The translations under genes were made by a program, and so were the position numbers. Below, piece by piece: positions 45,114 through 53,465 of a DNA stretch of 64,000 bases. A model generated the notes under the pieces. The model was not told where the DNA came from, ran no database searches, and was given only the letters and a program-made list of their open reading frames with translations. Origin of the DNA: Brevibacillus agri (GTDB taxonomy: Bacteria; Bacillota; Bacilli; Brevibacillales; Brevibacillaceae); the NCBI RefSeq assembly GCF_004117055.1, contig NZ_CP026363.1, positions 3,340,001-3,404,000 on the forward strand, read 5' to 3'. The number at the start of each line of letters is the position of its first letter. The first letter of the stretch is position 1.

Positions 45114-47552
45114 CTAGCCGTTCACGTCGTCTGTATCCTCTGTGTCGCCAGCCGCTTCGCCGTCGAGTTCGCCCCCTTCTTCTTCGCTGTGATCTTCATC
45201 GGCTTCGCCGTCGCTCTCGTCCCACTCATCCTCCAGGACGTTTTCCTCGTGTCGGTGCAGATGCAGGGCAGAAACCTCATCGTGCACAGGCTCTCCCTTT
45301 TCCCCGACTGCAATCCATTGCAGCACTCCGCTGTCTTCCTGCTCTGTCTCATGGCGAAAAACAGTCAGTACGGCCGACGTGCGCTTTGTGTACTTCAGCG
45401 AAACCGACACTCCTGCCTGATTCGTCATCGCCACCAGGCAATAGTGCGTATCGGCATACGGTAGCGGCACGCGCACGGTGACATCTGCCGTCTGGCGCTG
45501 CGCCGGGATGCGGAACGGGACAAAGCCGAATTGCTGCAACGTCGTCCCGATGCGGCCTAGAGTCTCTACGGCTTGAAAAGCGAGCTTTTCCTGCGTGATC
45601 GACTTGTCGGCAAGGTGCTCTTCGGCAATCGCCCGCGGCGCAATTTTCGCTTTCGTGACCGCATGATCGGCCAGCTTTTCCTCGCTGACAGCGTGCTTTT
45701 GCAGATGCTGCCCCTCGATGGATTGCGCAGCGAGATGTTCGCCAGACAGCGTTCCTTTCGCGAGATGCTCGCCGTTCAGGCTGCCCTTTTCTACATGCTT
45801 GCCTGTGATCGCATGCAAATCCAGCTTGCTTCCGTCGACAGCGTGATCGGCCAGCTTGTCGCGGGTGACGCTGCCCTCCTGCAATTTTTCCTTCGAGATC
45901 GCTTTCGGCTGGATGTGCTCGTTCTGCACGGATTGATTGGCGAGATGCTGGGACGACACCGCTTTTTCCGCGATCTTCTCGCCCGTGACGGCTCCCTTGC
46001 CCAGATGCCTCGCCTTGATCGCGTCTTTCGCCAGTTTGGGGGCAGTCACAGCAGCATCGGCGAGCTTGTTGGCGGTGATGCTCAGATCGGTCACCTTGTC
46101 TGTCGAGACGGACTCCGGCGCAAGCTTCGAGGTAGTGACGACGTGCTCGTGCAAATGCTGGGTTTGAATCGCGTAATCCCGCAGATGGTTGCTGCCGATG
46201 ACGCGATCGGTCAAATGCTGTTCTTCAATCGAGCGCCGCGCTATTTTTTCCGCGCAGATGGCCCCGTCTGCCAAATGCCTCGTGTTGACGCTCTCTTCGA
46301 TCAACTGCTGGTCGCCCACGCTTCTGTTCGCCAATTTATCGACCGTGACGGCCCTGTCAGCGATTTTTCCTGTCGTGACCTGCTGCTCCCCGATTTTTCG
46401 CGCGGTCACCTGCCCATCCTGCAAGTGGCTCGTCTGGATGCTGCCAGCCTGAATGTGTACGCTGCCAATCGATTCTTTGGCGACTTTTTCCGACGTGACG
46501 CTCGCATGGTCGAGATGCTCGGTCAGGACGGCATACGGGCTGATTTTGTCGCTGGTGACCGCCTCCGACTGCAGATGCTGGCTGTAGATGGCGTGAAAGG
46601 CGATATGCTGGTCCGTTACGCAGCCGAGCGCGATATTGTCGCCATCCACGCTGTTCTCCGCCAGATGATGACGCAAAATAGCCCTTTCGCGAATATGCTG
46701 GGACTCGACTGCATCTTCCTCCAACTTGGTCGAGGTCACCGCCCCGTCGCGAATTTTGTCCGTCGTGACTGCGCCGTCCTCCAGCTTGACGGAGTTAATC
46801 ACGTAATTGGCGAGGTTCCGTGTCTGAATGCTGCCCATCTTGATTTTATCCGAGGTGACAGACTGGTCCTGGAGCAGCTCTGTCGTAATCGCCTGCTCCT
46901 GGATATGCTTGGTCTGGATCGCTGCTTCGGCAAACTTCATCGAGTCAATCGTCTTGTCAGCGAGCTTCTCGGAAGTAATGCTGTTGTTGACCAGCTTTTG
47001 ACCGCTAATCGAATGGTCCTGCACATTGTCGCTCGTGATGACATGGCGCCCCAGATGTTCGCCCAAAACGGCGCCGGGCGCAATTTTGTTCGAGGTCACG
47101 CTCTTGTCCGCAAGCTTGGTGCTGTCCACGGCGTAATCTTTCAGCAGCGCGGTATCAATCGTCCCCGGTTTGATTTTGGAGGAATCGACAGCTCGATTGG
47201 CGATTTTCTCCGTGGTGACAGACTGATCCGTCAAGTCGTCGGTGTAGACAAACGATTGTACCCTGTCGTCGTTGCGCTCCTTGATAATTTTCGAAAAGGT
47301 CGTCTGATTCGAGGACGCCCCCTGCTTGGGCATTTTCTGCAGCGGCTGTTGCAGTGGACTTTTGGCTGCGTGGGCGCTTGGCTTCGCGCTGTTGACAGGT
47401 TCGCTCTCCGAAAGCTCCAGCTCCAGTTCCAGATCAGCCACCCAGTCGCGCTCCACCGTAGAAGAAGTTTGCATCAGCGGAATTTCATGCAGCGTCTGCC
47501 GAAATGTTTTTCCCAGACCTTTGCTCGTTTTTTTTCGGTTCACATTCGCCAT
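45114..47552 (-). CDS. Decapeptide-repeat surface protein with WIAG-like tail
   Basis: 812 residues, ATG 47552 with AGGAGG upstream. Residues 1-110 are a basic, then Ser/Glu/Gln-rich, N-terminal part without a signal peptide. Residues 111-660 are exactly 55 consecutive ten-residue repeats without insertion or deletion. The pattern is roughly [AS]-[VI]-T-[ST]-x-[KH]-[LI]-A-[DE]-x, for example SVTTEKIANR, AVTSTKLEED and SIEGQHLQKH. Residues 661-775 form a globular beta domain with LQWIAVGEKG, similar to the WIAG-tail of repetitive proteins of Paenibacillus. The last 40 residues are Asp/Glu-rich. Such repeats make beta-solenoid fibres in phage tails and surface proteins. The lack of a signal suggests assembly from the mother-cell side, as on a spore surface. 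Confidence 0.88.
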   Translation of the reverse strand: MANVNRKKTSKGLGKTFRQTLHEIPLMQTSSTVERDWVADLELELELSESEPVNSAKPSAHAAKSPLQQPLQKMPKQGASSNQTTFSKIIKERNDDRVQSFVYTDDLTDQSVTTEKIANRAVDSSKIKPGTIDTALLKDYAVDSTKLADKSVTSNKIAPGAVLGEHLGRHVITSDNVQDHSISGQKLVNNSITSEKLADKTIDSMKFAEAAIQTKHIQEQAITTELLQDQSVTSDKIKMGSIQTRNLANYVINSVKLEDGAVTTDKIRDGAVTSTKLEEDAVESQHIRERAILRHHLAENSVDGDNIALGCVTDQHIAFHAIYSQHLQSEAVTSDKISPYAVLTEHLDHASVTSEKVAKESIGSVHIQAGSIQTSHLQDGQVTARKIGEQQVTTGKIADRAVTVDKLANRSVGDQQLIEESVNTRHLADGAICAEKIARRSIEEQHLTDRVIGSNHLRDYAIQTQHLHEHVVTTSKLAPESVSTDKVTDLSITANKLADAAVTAPKLAKDAIKARHLGKGAVTGEKIAEKAVSSQHLANQSVQNEHIQPKAISKEKLQEGSVTRDKLADHAVDGSKLDLHAITGKHVEKGSLNGEHLAKGTLSGEHLAAQSIEGQHLQKHAVSEEKLADHAVTKAKIAPRAIAEEHLADKSITQEKLAFQAVETLGRIGTTLQQFGFVPFRIPAQRQTADVTVRVPLPYADTHYCLVAMTNQAGVSVSLKYTKRTSAVLTVFRHETEQEDSGVLQWIAVGEKGEPVHDEVSALHLHRHEENVLEDEWDESDGEADEDHSEEEGGELDGEAAGDTEDTDDVNG
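45573..47222 (-). repeat. 55 tandem 30-bp coding repeats
   Basis: Codes residues 111-660 of the decapeptide-repeat protein. The period is exactly 30 bases through 1650 bases. The copies are diverged in DNA, so the array is old and kept by selection on the protein. Confidence 0.9.
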
Positions 47553-47667
47553 AGAGTCTCCTTGCCTCCTGATGTCATTCCCGTATCATTGTGTAACATA
47601 TTCAACCCATAGGCTTTTGGCACCGCTCCGCGAAATTTGTTTCCCCACGCGCGCTCGCCACGCATGC

Positions 47668-47712
47668 CAAAAAACCTGCCAAACCAACGGCAATCGTTGG
47701 CTGGCAGGTTTT
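47668..47712. terminator. Strong bidirectional terminator after the FtsH-like gene
   Basis: AAAACCTGCCAaaCCAACG (47671-47689) pairs with CGTTGGcTGGCAGGTTTT (47695-47712), five-base loop. Confidence 0.85.
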
Positions 47713-47733
47713 GGGTAACGCATCACGCTCTGA

Positions 47734-49248
47734 TTACGACACAGCCGCTTCCTGTCTCGTCTGGGACAAAAGGGCTCTAAACTCATCGCCTTGCAGGACT
47801 TCCGTTTCCATCAGCGTGCCCAGACCTGTCTGGAAAACAGCGTCATACTGTCTGAGCAGGCTGCGCGTATCCTCCAGCAGACGGGAGAGCAGCCGATCCA
47901 CTTCGTCGTGAATCCGGTTTTTGTCGACGTACTGCAAATGCACGATCCCGAGGTCGGACATCCCGCTGGAAACGATTTCCTGCGCCATGCCCAGCGCTTG
48001 TTCGAAGTCGTTTTTGGAGCCGGTACTGCGTCCGCCGTAGTAGATTTCTTCTGCAACCGCTCCGGCCAGACTGACCATGATCTGGTTTTCCAACGCTTCT
48101 CTGGTGTACAGATAGCGGTCTTCCATCGGATTTTGCCGGACGTAGCCGAGCGCCTTGCCGCGCGGGCTCAGCGTGACTTGCGAGACTGAGCCTGGGCGCA
48201 CCACTTCGCTCACGATCGCGTGGCCCAGCTCGTGCAGCGCTACCCGCTTTTTCTCTTCCTCGGAAGCCTGGCGGTCGACTTTTTCGCCGAGCATGACCTT
48301 GTCTACGGCGTAGGCAAAATGCTTCGCCATGATCTTGTCGCTTTTGTCGCGCATAGCGTAAATCGCTGCCTCGTTCGCGACGCTTTCCAGTTGCGCACCG
48401 GAGAAGCCGAACGTCTCTTGCGCCACTTTTTCTAAAACGACATCTGGTCCAAGCGGCTTGTTCGCCGTATGAATGGTCAAAATCTGCTCGCGTGCAGGCT
48501 TGTCAGGCAAATCTACGGTAATGTGACGGTCAAAACGGCCTGGTCGAAGCAGCGCTGCATCGAGCATGTCTTTGCGGTTCGTCGCAGCCATGACCAGAAT
48601 GCGCGGCTTGTCACTCGTCGCCACCCCGTCCATCTCGGTCAAAAGCTGGTTCAAGGTCTGGTCGTACTCCCGCTGCTGCTGACCATCCCGTTTTCCCCCG
48701 ACGACATCAATCTCGTCGATAAAAATAATCGCGCTGTCCTGTCCATTTTTCTCCGCCATCGTCTTCGCTTCTTTAAACAGCTCGCGCACGCGCTGCGCCC
48801 CGACCCCTACGTACATCTCCACGAACTGGGAGCCGGAAGCCGCCACGAACGCCGAGTTGGTGTAGTTCGCTGCGGCTTTTGCCATCAATGTTTTCCCTGT
48901 ACCGGGAGGCCCGGTCAACAGCACGCCTTTGATCGGGCGAATGCCGTACTGCTCGATCTTGTCTTTGTACACGAGAAAGTCAAGCGATTCCTTCAGCTCT
49001 TTTTTGGCCCGCTCCTGACCGCCGATGTCGGCAAACTGCACGTCCGACTTCGGAATTTCGTGCTTGTTCTGCTTTCGTTTGCCGCCGAGCGCGACATTGC
49101 CTCCCTGTCCGCTTTGCTGGCGAACGACGAGGAAGTAAATCGCGCCCAGCACAGCGGCGAACAGCACAAAGGGCGTAATGTTCACCCCTAGAAACACGAG
49201 AAAAACCAACACCGCAGGAACGACGCCGATCAGCAGCTCTTTACCCAC
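47734..49248 (-). CDS. FtsH-like AAA metalloprotease, short N-terminus
   Basis: 504 residues. Two membrane segments at about 5-20 and 26-42 separated by only a few residues (GVNITP). Then the AAA domain: Walker A GPPGTGKT (113-120), Walker B AIIFIDEID, second region AATNR, RPGRFDR. The zinc protease domain has HELGH at 339-343. FtsH normally has about 600-650 residues, an extracellular domain of some 70 residues between the two membrane segments, and HEAGH; here that domain is missing and the tail is short. It is a paralogue, not the main FtsH. It overlaps the upstream membrane protein gene by 8 bases. Confidence 0.88.
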   Translation of the reverse strand: MGKELLIGVVPAVLVFLVFLGVNITPFVLFAAVLGAIYFLVVRQQSGQGGNVALGGKRKQNKHEIPKSDVQFADIGGQERAKKELKESLDFLVYKDKIEQYGIRPIKGVLLTGPPGTGKTLMAKAAANYTNSAFVAASGSQFVEMYVGVGAQRVRELFKEAKTMAEKNGQDSAIIFIDEIDVVGGKRDGQQQREYDQTLNQLLTEMDGVATSDKPRILVMAATNRKDMLDAALLRPGRFDRHITVDLPDKPAREQILTIHTANKPLGPDVVLEKVAQETFGFSGAQLESVANEAAIYAMRDKSDKIMAKHFAYAVDKVMLGEKVDRQASEEEKKRVALHELGHAIVSEVVRPGSVSQVTLSPRGKALGYVRQNPMEDRYLYTREALENQIMVSLAGAVAEEIYYGGRSTGSKNDFEQALGMAQEIVSSGMSDLGIVHLQYVDKNRIHDEVDRLLSRLLEDTRSLLRQYDAVFQTGLGTLMETEVLQGDEFRALLSQTRQEAAVS

Positions 49249-49768
49249 GTGCCGTCACCTCTTTTGCCTCGGAACGGGGAATGATCGTGTAGAAATCTTC
49301 CGTTCCTTTTTTCAAGTAAACGTAAATGTTTGCATCATCCATCAAAGCAGACGCTTCATCCAGCTTGTTCGCCTGTTTCCACTCCTCGATCAGAGAAGGG
49401 ATGCGGCTGTATTGGTGCAAGTCCATCGCTTCCGTGAACACAAACTGGCCGCTTTTCCAAATGTCTGTCATCGCTTCGGACTGGTTCGCGACTACGATCG
49501 CGACCTGCTTGTTGCCTGCAATCTTTTCCGTTTTGGCAACGAGGTTGCGGTACTCCGCCGGAAACGTCTCTGGATTGGTTACTTTCAAATCTATTTGAAT
49601 TTTGTCTTTGCTCACATGGAAATGGCCCAAGGTGGCGGATTGCATCTGACCGATTTCTGCGCGGATAGGCTCCTCAATCTCTATCTTCTGATACAAGAAC
49701 CAGCCTCCGAACAGGAGAGCAAGTGTCGCCAGCAAGGACAATCCGATCGCACTTTTTTTCAACTGCAC
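49241..49768 (-). CDS. Membrane-anchored hypothetical protein
   Basis: 175 residues from GTG 49768 with GGGGGAG; a longer frame starts at 49783. One membrane segment at about 7-25 (IGLSLLATLALLFGGWFLY), then a soluble outer domain with no known motif (FHVSKDKIQIDLKVTNPETF, AIVVANQSEAMTDIWKSG, NIYVYLKKGTEDFYTIIPRS). It is coupled to the FtsH-like protease by an 8-base overlap. It might be a substrate, regulator or replacement for the missing outer domain of that protease; this is only from position. Confidence 0.7.
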   Translation of the reverse strand: MQLKKSAIGLSLLATLALLFGGWFLYQKIEIEEPIRAEIGQMQSATLGHFHVSKDKIQIDLKVTNPETFPAEYRNLVAKTEKIAGNKQVAIVVANQSEAMTDIWKSGQFVFTEAMDLHQYSRIPSLIEEWKQANKLDEASALMDDANIYVYLKKGTEDFYTIIPRSEAKEVTARG

Positions 49769-49871
49769 TGCTACTCCCCCCATATCGCGTTCTCGTTGTT
49801 CTCTCTTGTCAACAAAACCAGTATATCACATGGGTATATCAATTTTTTATACAGATGTTGGATCGCATGCC

Positions 49872-49905
49872 AAACAGGCCTTTTCCTCAGCGGAAAAGAC
49901 CTGTC
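49872..49905 (-). terminator. Terminator after ypmB
   Basis: CAGGCCTTTTCC and GGAAAAGACCTG with a five-base loop and one mismatch. Confidence 0.6.
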
Positions 49906-49927
49906 CTCCGTTCTTTTTATGAAGCGA

Positions 49928-50407
49928 TCATGTAGGCGACAATACGTAAGAAGCGAGCAAAGCCCCACTGAACAAATCGTAGTGCAAGTAGTGGTAGCGG
50001 CCGTTTGCGTCTTTTACCGTGACTTCCCAAAATTTCTTGTCCTTTTCAAGTCCGGGGACGATATGGGTAATCTCTGATTGCGGAAACGCCTTGCTTACTG
50101 CTTCCTCGACATTTTTGCGCGGCACAGCGAGATCCATTCGATCAAACGCTACTTTTTCCGCAGTCATCCAGGCGACGACAGGCGTACCGGCGTTGTTTTT
50201 GCCGATGACGACCGCGTAACTCTCCGTCCCGCGGTATTCGTCGATCGACTCGATTTCGGCGATCGTCGTCCGCGCCTGTACCCACTCGCGGACAGTCGCC
50301 TCGAACTGGTTGCGCTCTCCTGCTACGGAAGCAGTCAGATGATAGGCGAATCCCGCTCCTGTCACCAAAAGCGCGATGATCGCTCCCACAATGATTCTCA
50401 CTAGCAC
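49928..50407 (-). CDS. ypmB: YpmB-like DUF5590 membrane-anchored protein
   Basis: 159 residues from GTG 50407 (AGGAG at a long spacing of 12). N-terminal membrane anchor (about 5-25), then two PepSY-like halves: TIAEIESIDEYRGTESYAVV and MTAEKVAFDRMDLAVPRKNV, ending FWEVTVKDANGRYHYLHYDL. This matches the YpmB/DUF5590 layout. In Bacillus ypmB lies between dinG and asnS near aspB, the same relative position as here. Role not known; cell-wall-associated in B. subtilis by prediction. Confidence 0.75.
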   Translation of the reverse strand: MLVRIIVGAIIALLVTGAGFAYHLTASVAGERNQFEATVREWVQARTTIAEIESIDEYRGTESYAVVIGKNNAGTPVVAWMTAEKVAFDRMDLAVPRKNVEEAVSKAFPQSEITHIVPGLEKDKKFWEVTVKDANGRYHYLHYDLFSGALLASYVLSPT

Positions 50408-50437
50408 GTTCCCGTTAACTCCTTTATGCGGTTGACA

Positions 50438-51133
50438 TTACAAACGGAAGCGAAGCTGGTCCTGTCTGACGCCAGCCGCCGTCCTGATTTGCATTTCCAG
50501 CTCCAACTGGCGAAGCGTGCCTGTATCCGGCTCATACCATAGCTGGTACTCGATGCTGATCCCGCGCGCCAGCTCAGGCGTGATGTCAGCGATCGGAAAA
50601 GACGGTCCGAGCCACATCGAAAGCAGCGACGTCACCTTTTCCGGCGGCACCGCCAGGCGATAGCCGCTCCAGTCGCTGCCCGACGTATCCGCAATCGGCT
50701 GGGGCGAGACGGATGGCAGCACACTTTTCAACAGCGTCGCATGTTCATACGGCGTAAACAAAGCGTAGGGCAAGGCAGCGTGATCCTGCACCTGTCCGTC
50801 TATTCTTACGGAAACCGGCTGCTCGTGGTTACGGCTGATGGCCAGCTTGTGCCCCCCGATTTCCCCGTCGAGACTGAACGTCTCGCGTACATAGCGCCCG
50901 TTCAATGCCTGGTCGTGCATGTAAACGAGAAACGCCCGCTCTTCGTCCTGTGTCAATTGCGCAAGCAACTGCGGCACCGAATACGGCTCCTGTTTGGCTG
51001 CCGACACCTGATCGCCCCCTGTCCCGGCAGCCGAATGAATCCATTCACCTGCAGAACCGAGCGCCATCCCCAGACCAAACAGACCGAGAAAGATCGGGAA
51101 AAGCCACCACAGCTTTTTGGGCCGGATGTACAT
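50438..51133 (-). CDS. Membrane-anchored hypothetical protein
   Basis: 231 residues from ATG 51133 with a GGGGGG site. Membrane anchor at about 10-28 (WWLFPIFLGLFGLGMALG) and a soluble outside domain. No family recognised; sequence landmarks are LSVGEIGGHKLAISRN-type strands (EIGGHKLAISRNHEQPVSVR) and DITPELARGISIEYQLWYEP. It lies 30 bases before ypmB on the same strand, and the two were probably transcribed together. The C-terminal amphipathic strands resemble lipoprotein-binding folds, but this is a guess. Confidence 0.7.
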   Translation of the reverse strand: MYIRPKKLWWLFPIFLGLFGLGMALGSAGEWIHSAAGTGGDQVSAAKQEPYSVPQLLAQLTQDEERAFLVYMHDQALNGRYVRETFSLDGEIGGHKLAISRNHEQPVSVRIDGQVQDHAALPYALFTPYEHATLLKSVLPSVSPQPIADTSGSDWSGYRLAVPPEKVTSLLSMWLGPSFPIADITPELARGISIEYQLWYEPDTGTLRQLELEMQIRTAAGVRQDQLRFRL

Positions 51134-51268
51134 CTCCGTCCCCCCTGTCCCATTTTTGTCTCTAGCCTATGCTATACGGGAAGGTTTTAGAACGACACGG
51201 AAAAGTTGCTAATCATAGCTCGGGGCCGGGCGGTCATACTACTTATACACCCGCAAGGAGGTGAGCGC

Positions 51269-51430
51269 GTGAAGTCACCGCAACAAAACGCATCTCCTGA
51301 CATACTTGGGTTTTTGCTACAGGAATACCGCGTCTCCTGGGCTGGATTGTCTTCTCCATTGCGTCAACTGTCGCACACACCCACACTGCATTTTCGCCAT
51401 CATCCCCTGACAGAGCTGTGGCGAAAATGA
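51269..51430 (+). CDS. Short ORF with near-perfect ribosome site
   Basis: 53 codons from GTG 51269, preceded by AAGGAGGTGA at ideal spacing. It is on the opposite strand to all nearby genes. The protein is basic, with no membrane segment (LGFLLQEYRVSWAGLSSPLR). A terminator follows at 51480. CATACTAC at about 51233 resembles a sigma-E -10 element, without a clear -35. Family not recognised; protein status unproven. Confidence 0.4.
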   Translation: MKSPQQNASPDILGFLLQEYRVSWAGLSSPLRQLSHTPTLHFRHHPLTELWRK

Positions 51431-51479
51431 GCACGGCATGTAGTACCCATATTCCCCTACCTACACCTACACTCCCTTA

Positions 51480-51509
51480 CTCCTGTCCCACACCAGACAG
51501 GAGCCTTTT
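51480..51509 (+). terminator. Terminator after the 51269 ORF
   Basis: CTCCTGTC (51480-51487) and GACAGGAG (51496-51503), eight-base loop, then CCTTTT. It touches the stop codon of mtaD on the other strand. Confidence 0.6.
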
Positions 51510-52812
51510 ACCGTTTCAACTGCTGGAACACGCGGTTCGCTTCGTAAATCGCCCGCTCCTCGTCAATCGTGAGCAGCTTGTGGTTGCGCATCAAAAATTT
51601 GCCCGCAACAATCGTATCTTTGACGTCGCGGCCATTTGCGGCATAGACGACATGGGAAATCGGCTCATGCGCCGGGTGGAAATGGGCTTGATGGCTGTCG
51701 AGAACGATCAGGTCAGCCTGCTTGCCTACCTCGATGCTGCCGAGCGTGTCCGCCTGGAATACGCCGTCTGCGCCGTAGCGTGTCGCCATGCGCAGCGCTT
51801 CCTCGGCTGGCACCGCAACCGGATCGTTGTTTACACCTTTGTGCAAAATCGCCGCGAGCTTCAGTTCTTCAAACAGGTTGAGGTTGTTGTTGCTCGCCGA
51901 GCTGTCTGTGCCAAGCGAGACGCTCACGCCTTTTGCCAGCATTTTTGGCACAGGCGCAACCCCGCTCGCCAGTTTCAGGTTGCTCACGACGTTATGGGAA
52001 ACTTTCACTTGATAGTTTGCCAAAATGTCAATCTCTTCATCCGTCAAATGTACGGCGTGCGCAACCAGCGTAGGACGGTTGAACATGCCAAGCTTCTCCA
52101 GGTGAGCGACTGGACGCAGGCCGTAGTCTTTCTCGTTTTGCCCGACTTCCCAGGCAGTTTCGGACATATGAATGTGTAGCGGCAAGGACAGCTCGTCCGC
52201 TTTTTCGATAATTTGCGTAATGAACGCAGGCGAGCACGTGTACGGCGCATGCGGCGCCATCATGACGGTGATGCGGCCGTCTGCCTGGTTGTGCCATTCT
52301 TTGGCAAACGCAGTCGCGTCGCGCAGCTTGGTTTGTCGCTCTTCCTCGGAGCACAGGCCGATCATGCCGCGGCACAGGCGAGCGCGCATGCCGGACGCCT
52401 CGACAGCCTTGGCTACCTCATCCATGTGATCGTACATATCCACGAACGTAGTGGTCCCTGTGCGGATCATTTCGATCAGCGACAGTTGCGTGCCCCATTT
52501 GACGGAATCGGCGGTAAATTGCGCTTCCAGCGGCCACATTTTTTCTTCCAGCCACTGCTGCAGCGGCAAATCGTCGGCATAGCCGCGCAGAAGCGACATG
52601 CCCGCGTGTCCGTGCGTGTTAATCAGACCTGGCAGGATGAAGTCGCCTTTTTGGTCGATGACTTCATCGTAGCCGGCGTCGGAAAGATCCTCAGGCGTCG
52701 GTCCTACATACGTGATCTTGTCGCCCTCGAAAGCGACCGCTCCGTCGTGGATCACTTCATTTTGCTCGTTTACCGTAATCACTGTTGCGTGGATGAGGAT
52801 AGTTTTTTTCAT
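51508..52812 (-). CDS. mtaD: 5-methylthioadenosine / S-adenosylhomocysteine deaminase-like amidohydrolase
   Basis: 434 residues of the amidohydrolase family, ATZ/TRZ-like branch. Metal ligands: THGHAGM (HxH), LHIHMSETAWEV, LVAHAVHLTDEEI and LGTDSSASNNNLNLFEE. The LPLQQWLEEKMWPLEA block marks the MtaD group, which deaminates methylthioadenosine and SAH in the methionine salvage network. Related enzymes act on other aminated rings, so the substrate is an inference. ATG 52812 is preceded by AATGGAGTG; it lies 15 bases after rex on the same strand. Confidence 0.85.
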   Translation of the reverse strand: MKKTILIHATVITVNEQNEVIHDGAVAFEGDKITYVGPTPEDLSDAGYDEVIDQKGDFILPGLINTHGHAGMSLLRGYADDLPLQQWLEEKMWPLEAQFTADSVKWGTQLSLIEMIRTGTTTFVDMYDHMDEVAKAVEASGMRARLCRGMIGLCSEEERQTKLRDATAFAKEWHNQADGRITVMMAPHAPYTCSPAFITQIIEKADELSLPLHIHMSETAWEVGQNEKDYGLRPVAHLEKLGMFNRPTLVAHAVHLTDEEIDILANYQVKVSHNVVSNLKLASGVAPVPKMLAKGVSVSLGTDSSASNNNLNLFEELKLAAILHKGVNNDPVAVPAEEALRMATRYGADGVFQADTLGSIEVGKQADLIVLDSHQAHFHPAHEPISHVVYAANGRDVKDTIVAGKFLMRNHKLLTIDEERAIYEANRVFQQLKR

Positions 52813-52827
52813 GGTTACACTCCATTC

Positions 52828-53451
52828 TTACGTTAAGTAATAGGCCAGGCTCTGCAAATTGGATGTCACATCCGCATAGTGAATGCGCACATCTTTTTTC
52901 GCGCGAATTGTCGTAGGAGCAAAATTCAAGATTCCCTTGATACCCGCTTGAATCAACAGATCACATACGGATTGCGCTGCCGGCGCAGGGACGGTAATGA
53001 TCGCCAACTTGATCTCTTTTGCTGCGATCGTGTCCGCCAGCTCGTGCAAGGGCTGGATCGGGATACCCGCCACTACTTTTCCCAGCTTGCCGGGATCGTT
53101 GTCAAAAATGGCCGCAATCCGCATGTTATCTTTTAAATAAGCGTTGTAGTTGCTGATCGCATGCCCCAAATGGCCTGCTCCTACCAGAGCGACGCGAACT
53201 TCCTCTGTCAGCTTCAAAATCTGCCGTATTTTTTCCACCAGGTAATTGACGTCGTAGCCAATCCCTTTTTTCCCGAAATCGCCGAAGGTAGCCAGGTCTT
53301 TTCGGATTTGGGCTGGATTCACATCCAAATTTTTGCCCATTTGCTGGGAGGAAACAGTGGTCACCTCGTTTTGCTGCAAATAGCTGAGGTAACGCAGATA
53401 AATCGGCAAACGGCGGACGACCGCTTCCGAAATCTTTTCGTGTTTAGCCAC
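52828..53451 (-). CDS. rex: Redox-sensing transcriptional repressor Rex
   Basis: 207 residues from GTG 53451 (GGGGGAAG upstream), the usual length. N-terminal winged helix: ISEAVVRRLPIYLRYLSYLQ, VSSQQMGKNLDVNPAQIRKD and LATFGDFGKKGIGY. The C-terminal Rossmann domain has VALVGAGHLGHA and IFDNDPGKLGK. Rex senses the NADH/NAD ratio and represses fermentation and respiration genes. The start codon lies 15 bases after the stop of the upstream beta-lactamase-fold gene. Confidence 0.95.
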   Translation of the reverse strand: MAKHEKISEAVVRRLPIYLRYLSYLQQNEVTTVSSQQMGKNLDVNPAQIRKDLATFGDFGKKGIGYDVNYLVEKIRQILKLTEEVRVALVGAGHLGHAISNYNAYLKDNMRIAAIFDNDPGKLGKVVAGIPIQPLHELADTIAAKEIKLAIITVPAPAAQSVCDLLIQAGIKGILNFAPTTIRAKKDVRIHYADVTSNLQSLAYYLT

Positions 53452-53465
53452 GTTCGGTCTTCCCC

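Noticed and set aside
45573-47222. 30-bp periodic repeat as possible CRISPR array
   Set aside because: The copies are diverged, there are no spacers, and the period codes a decapeptide in a continuous frame.
45573-47612. 679-codon open frame on the plus strand
   Set aside because: It is the antisense of the 30-bp repeats; a period divisible by three with no stop in one unit keeps the opposite strand open. No ribosome site.
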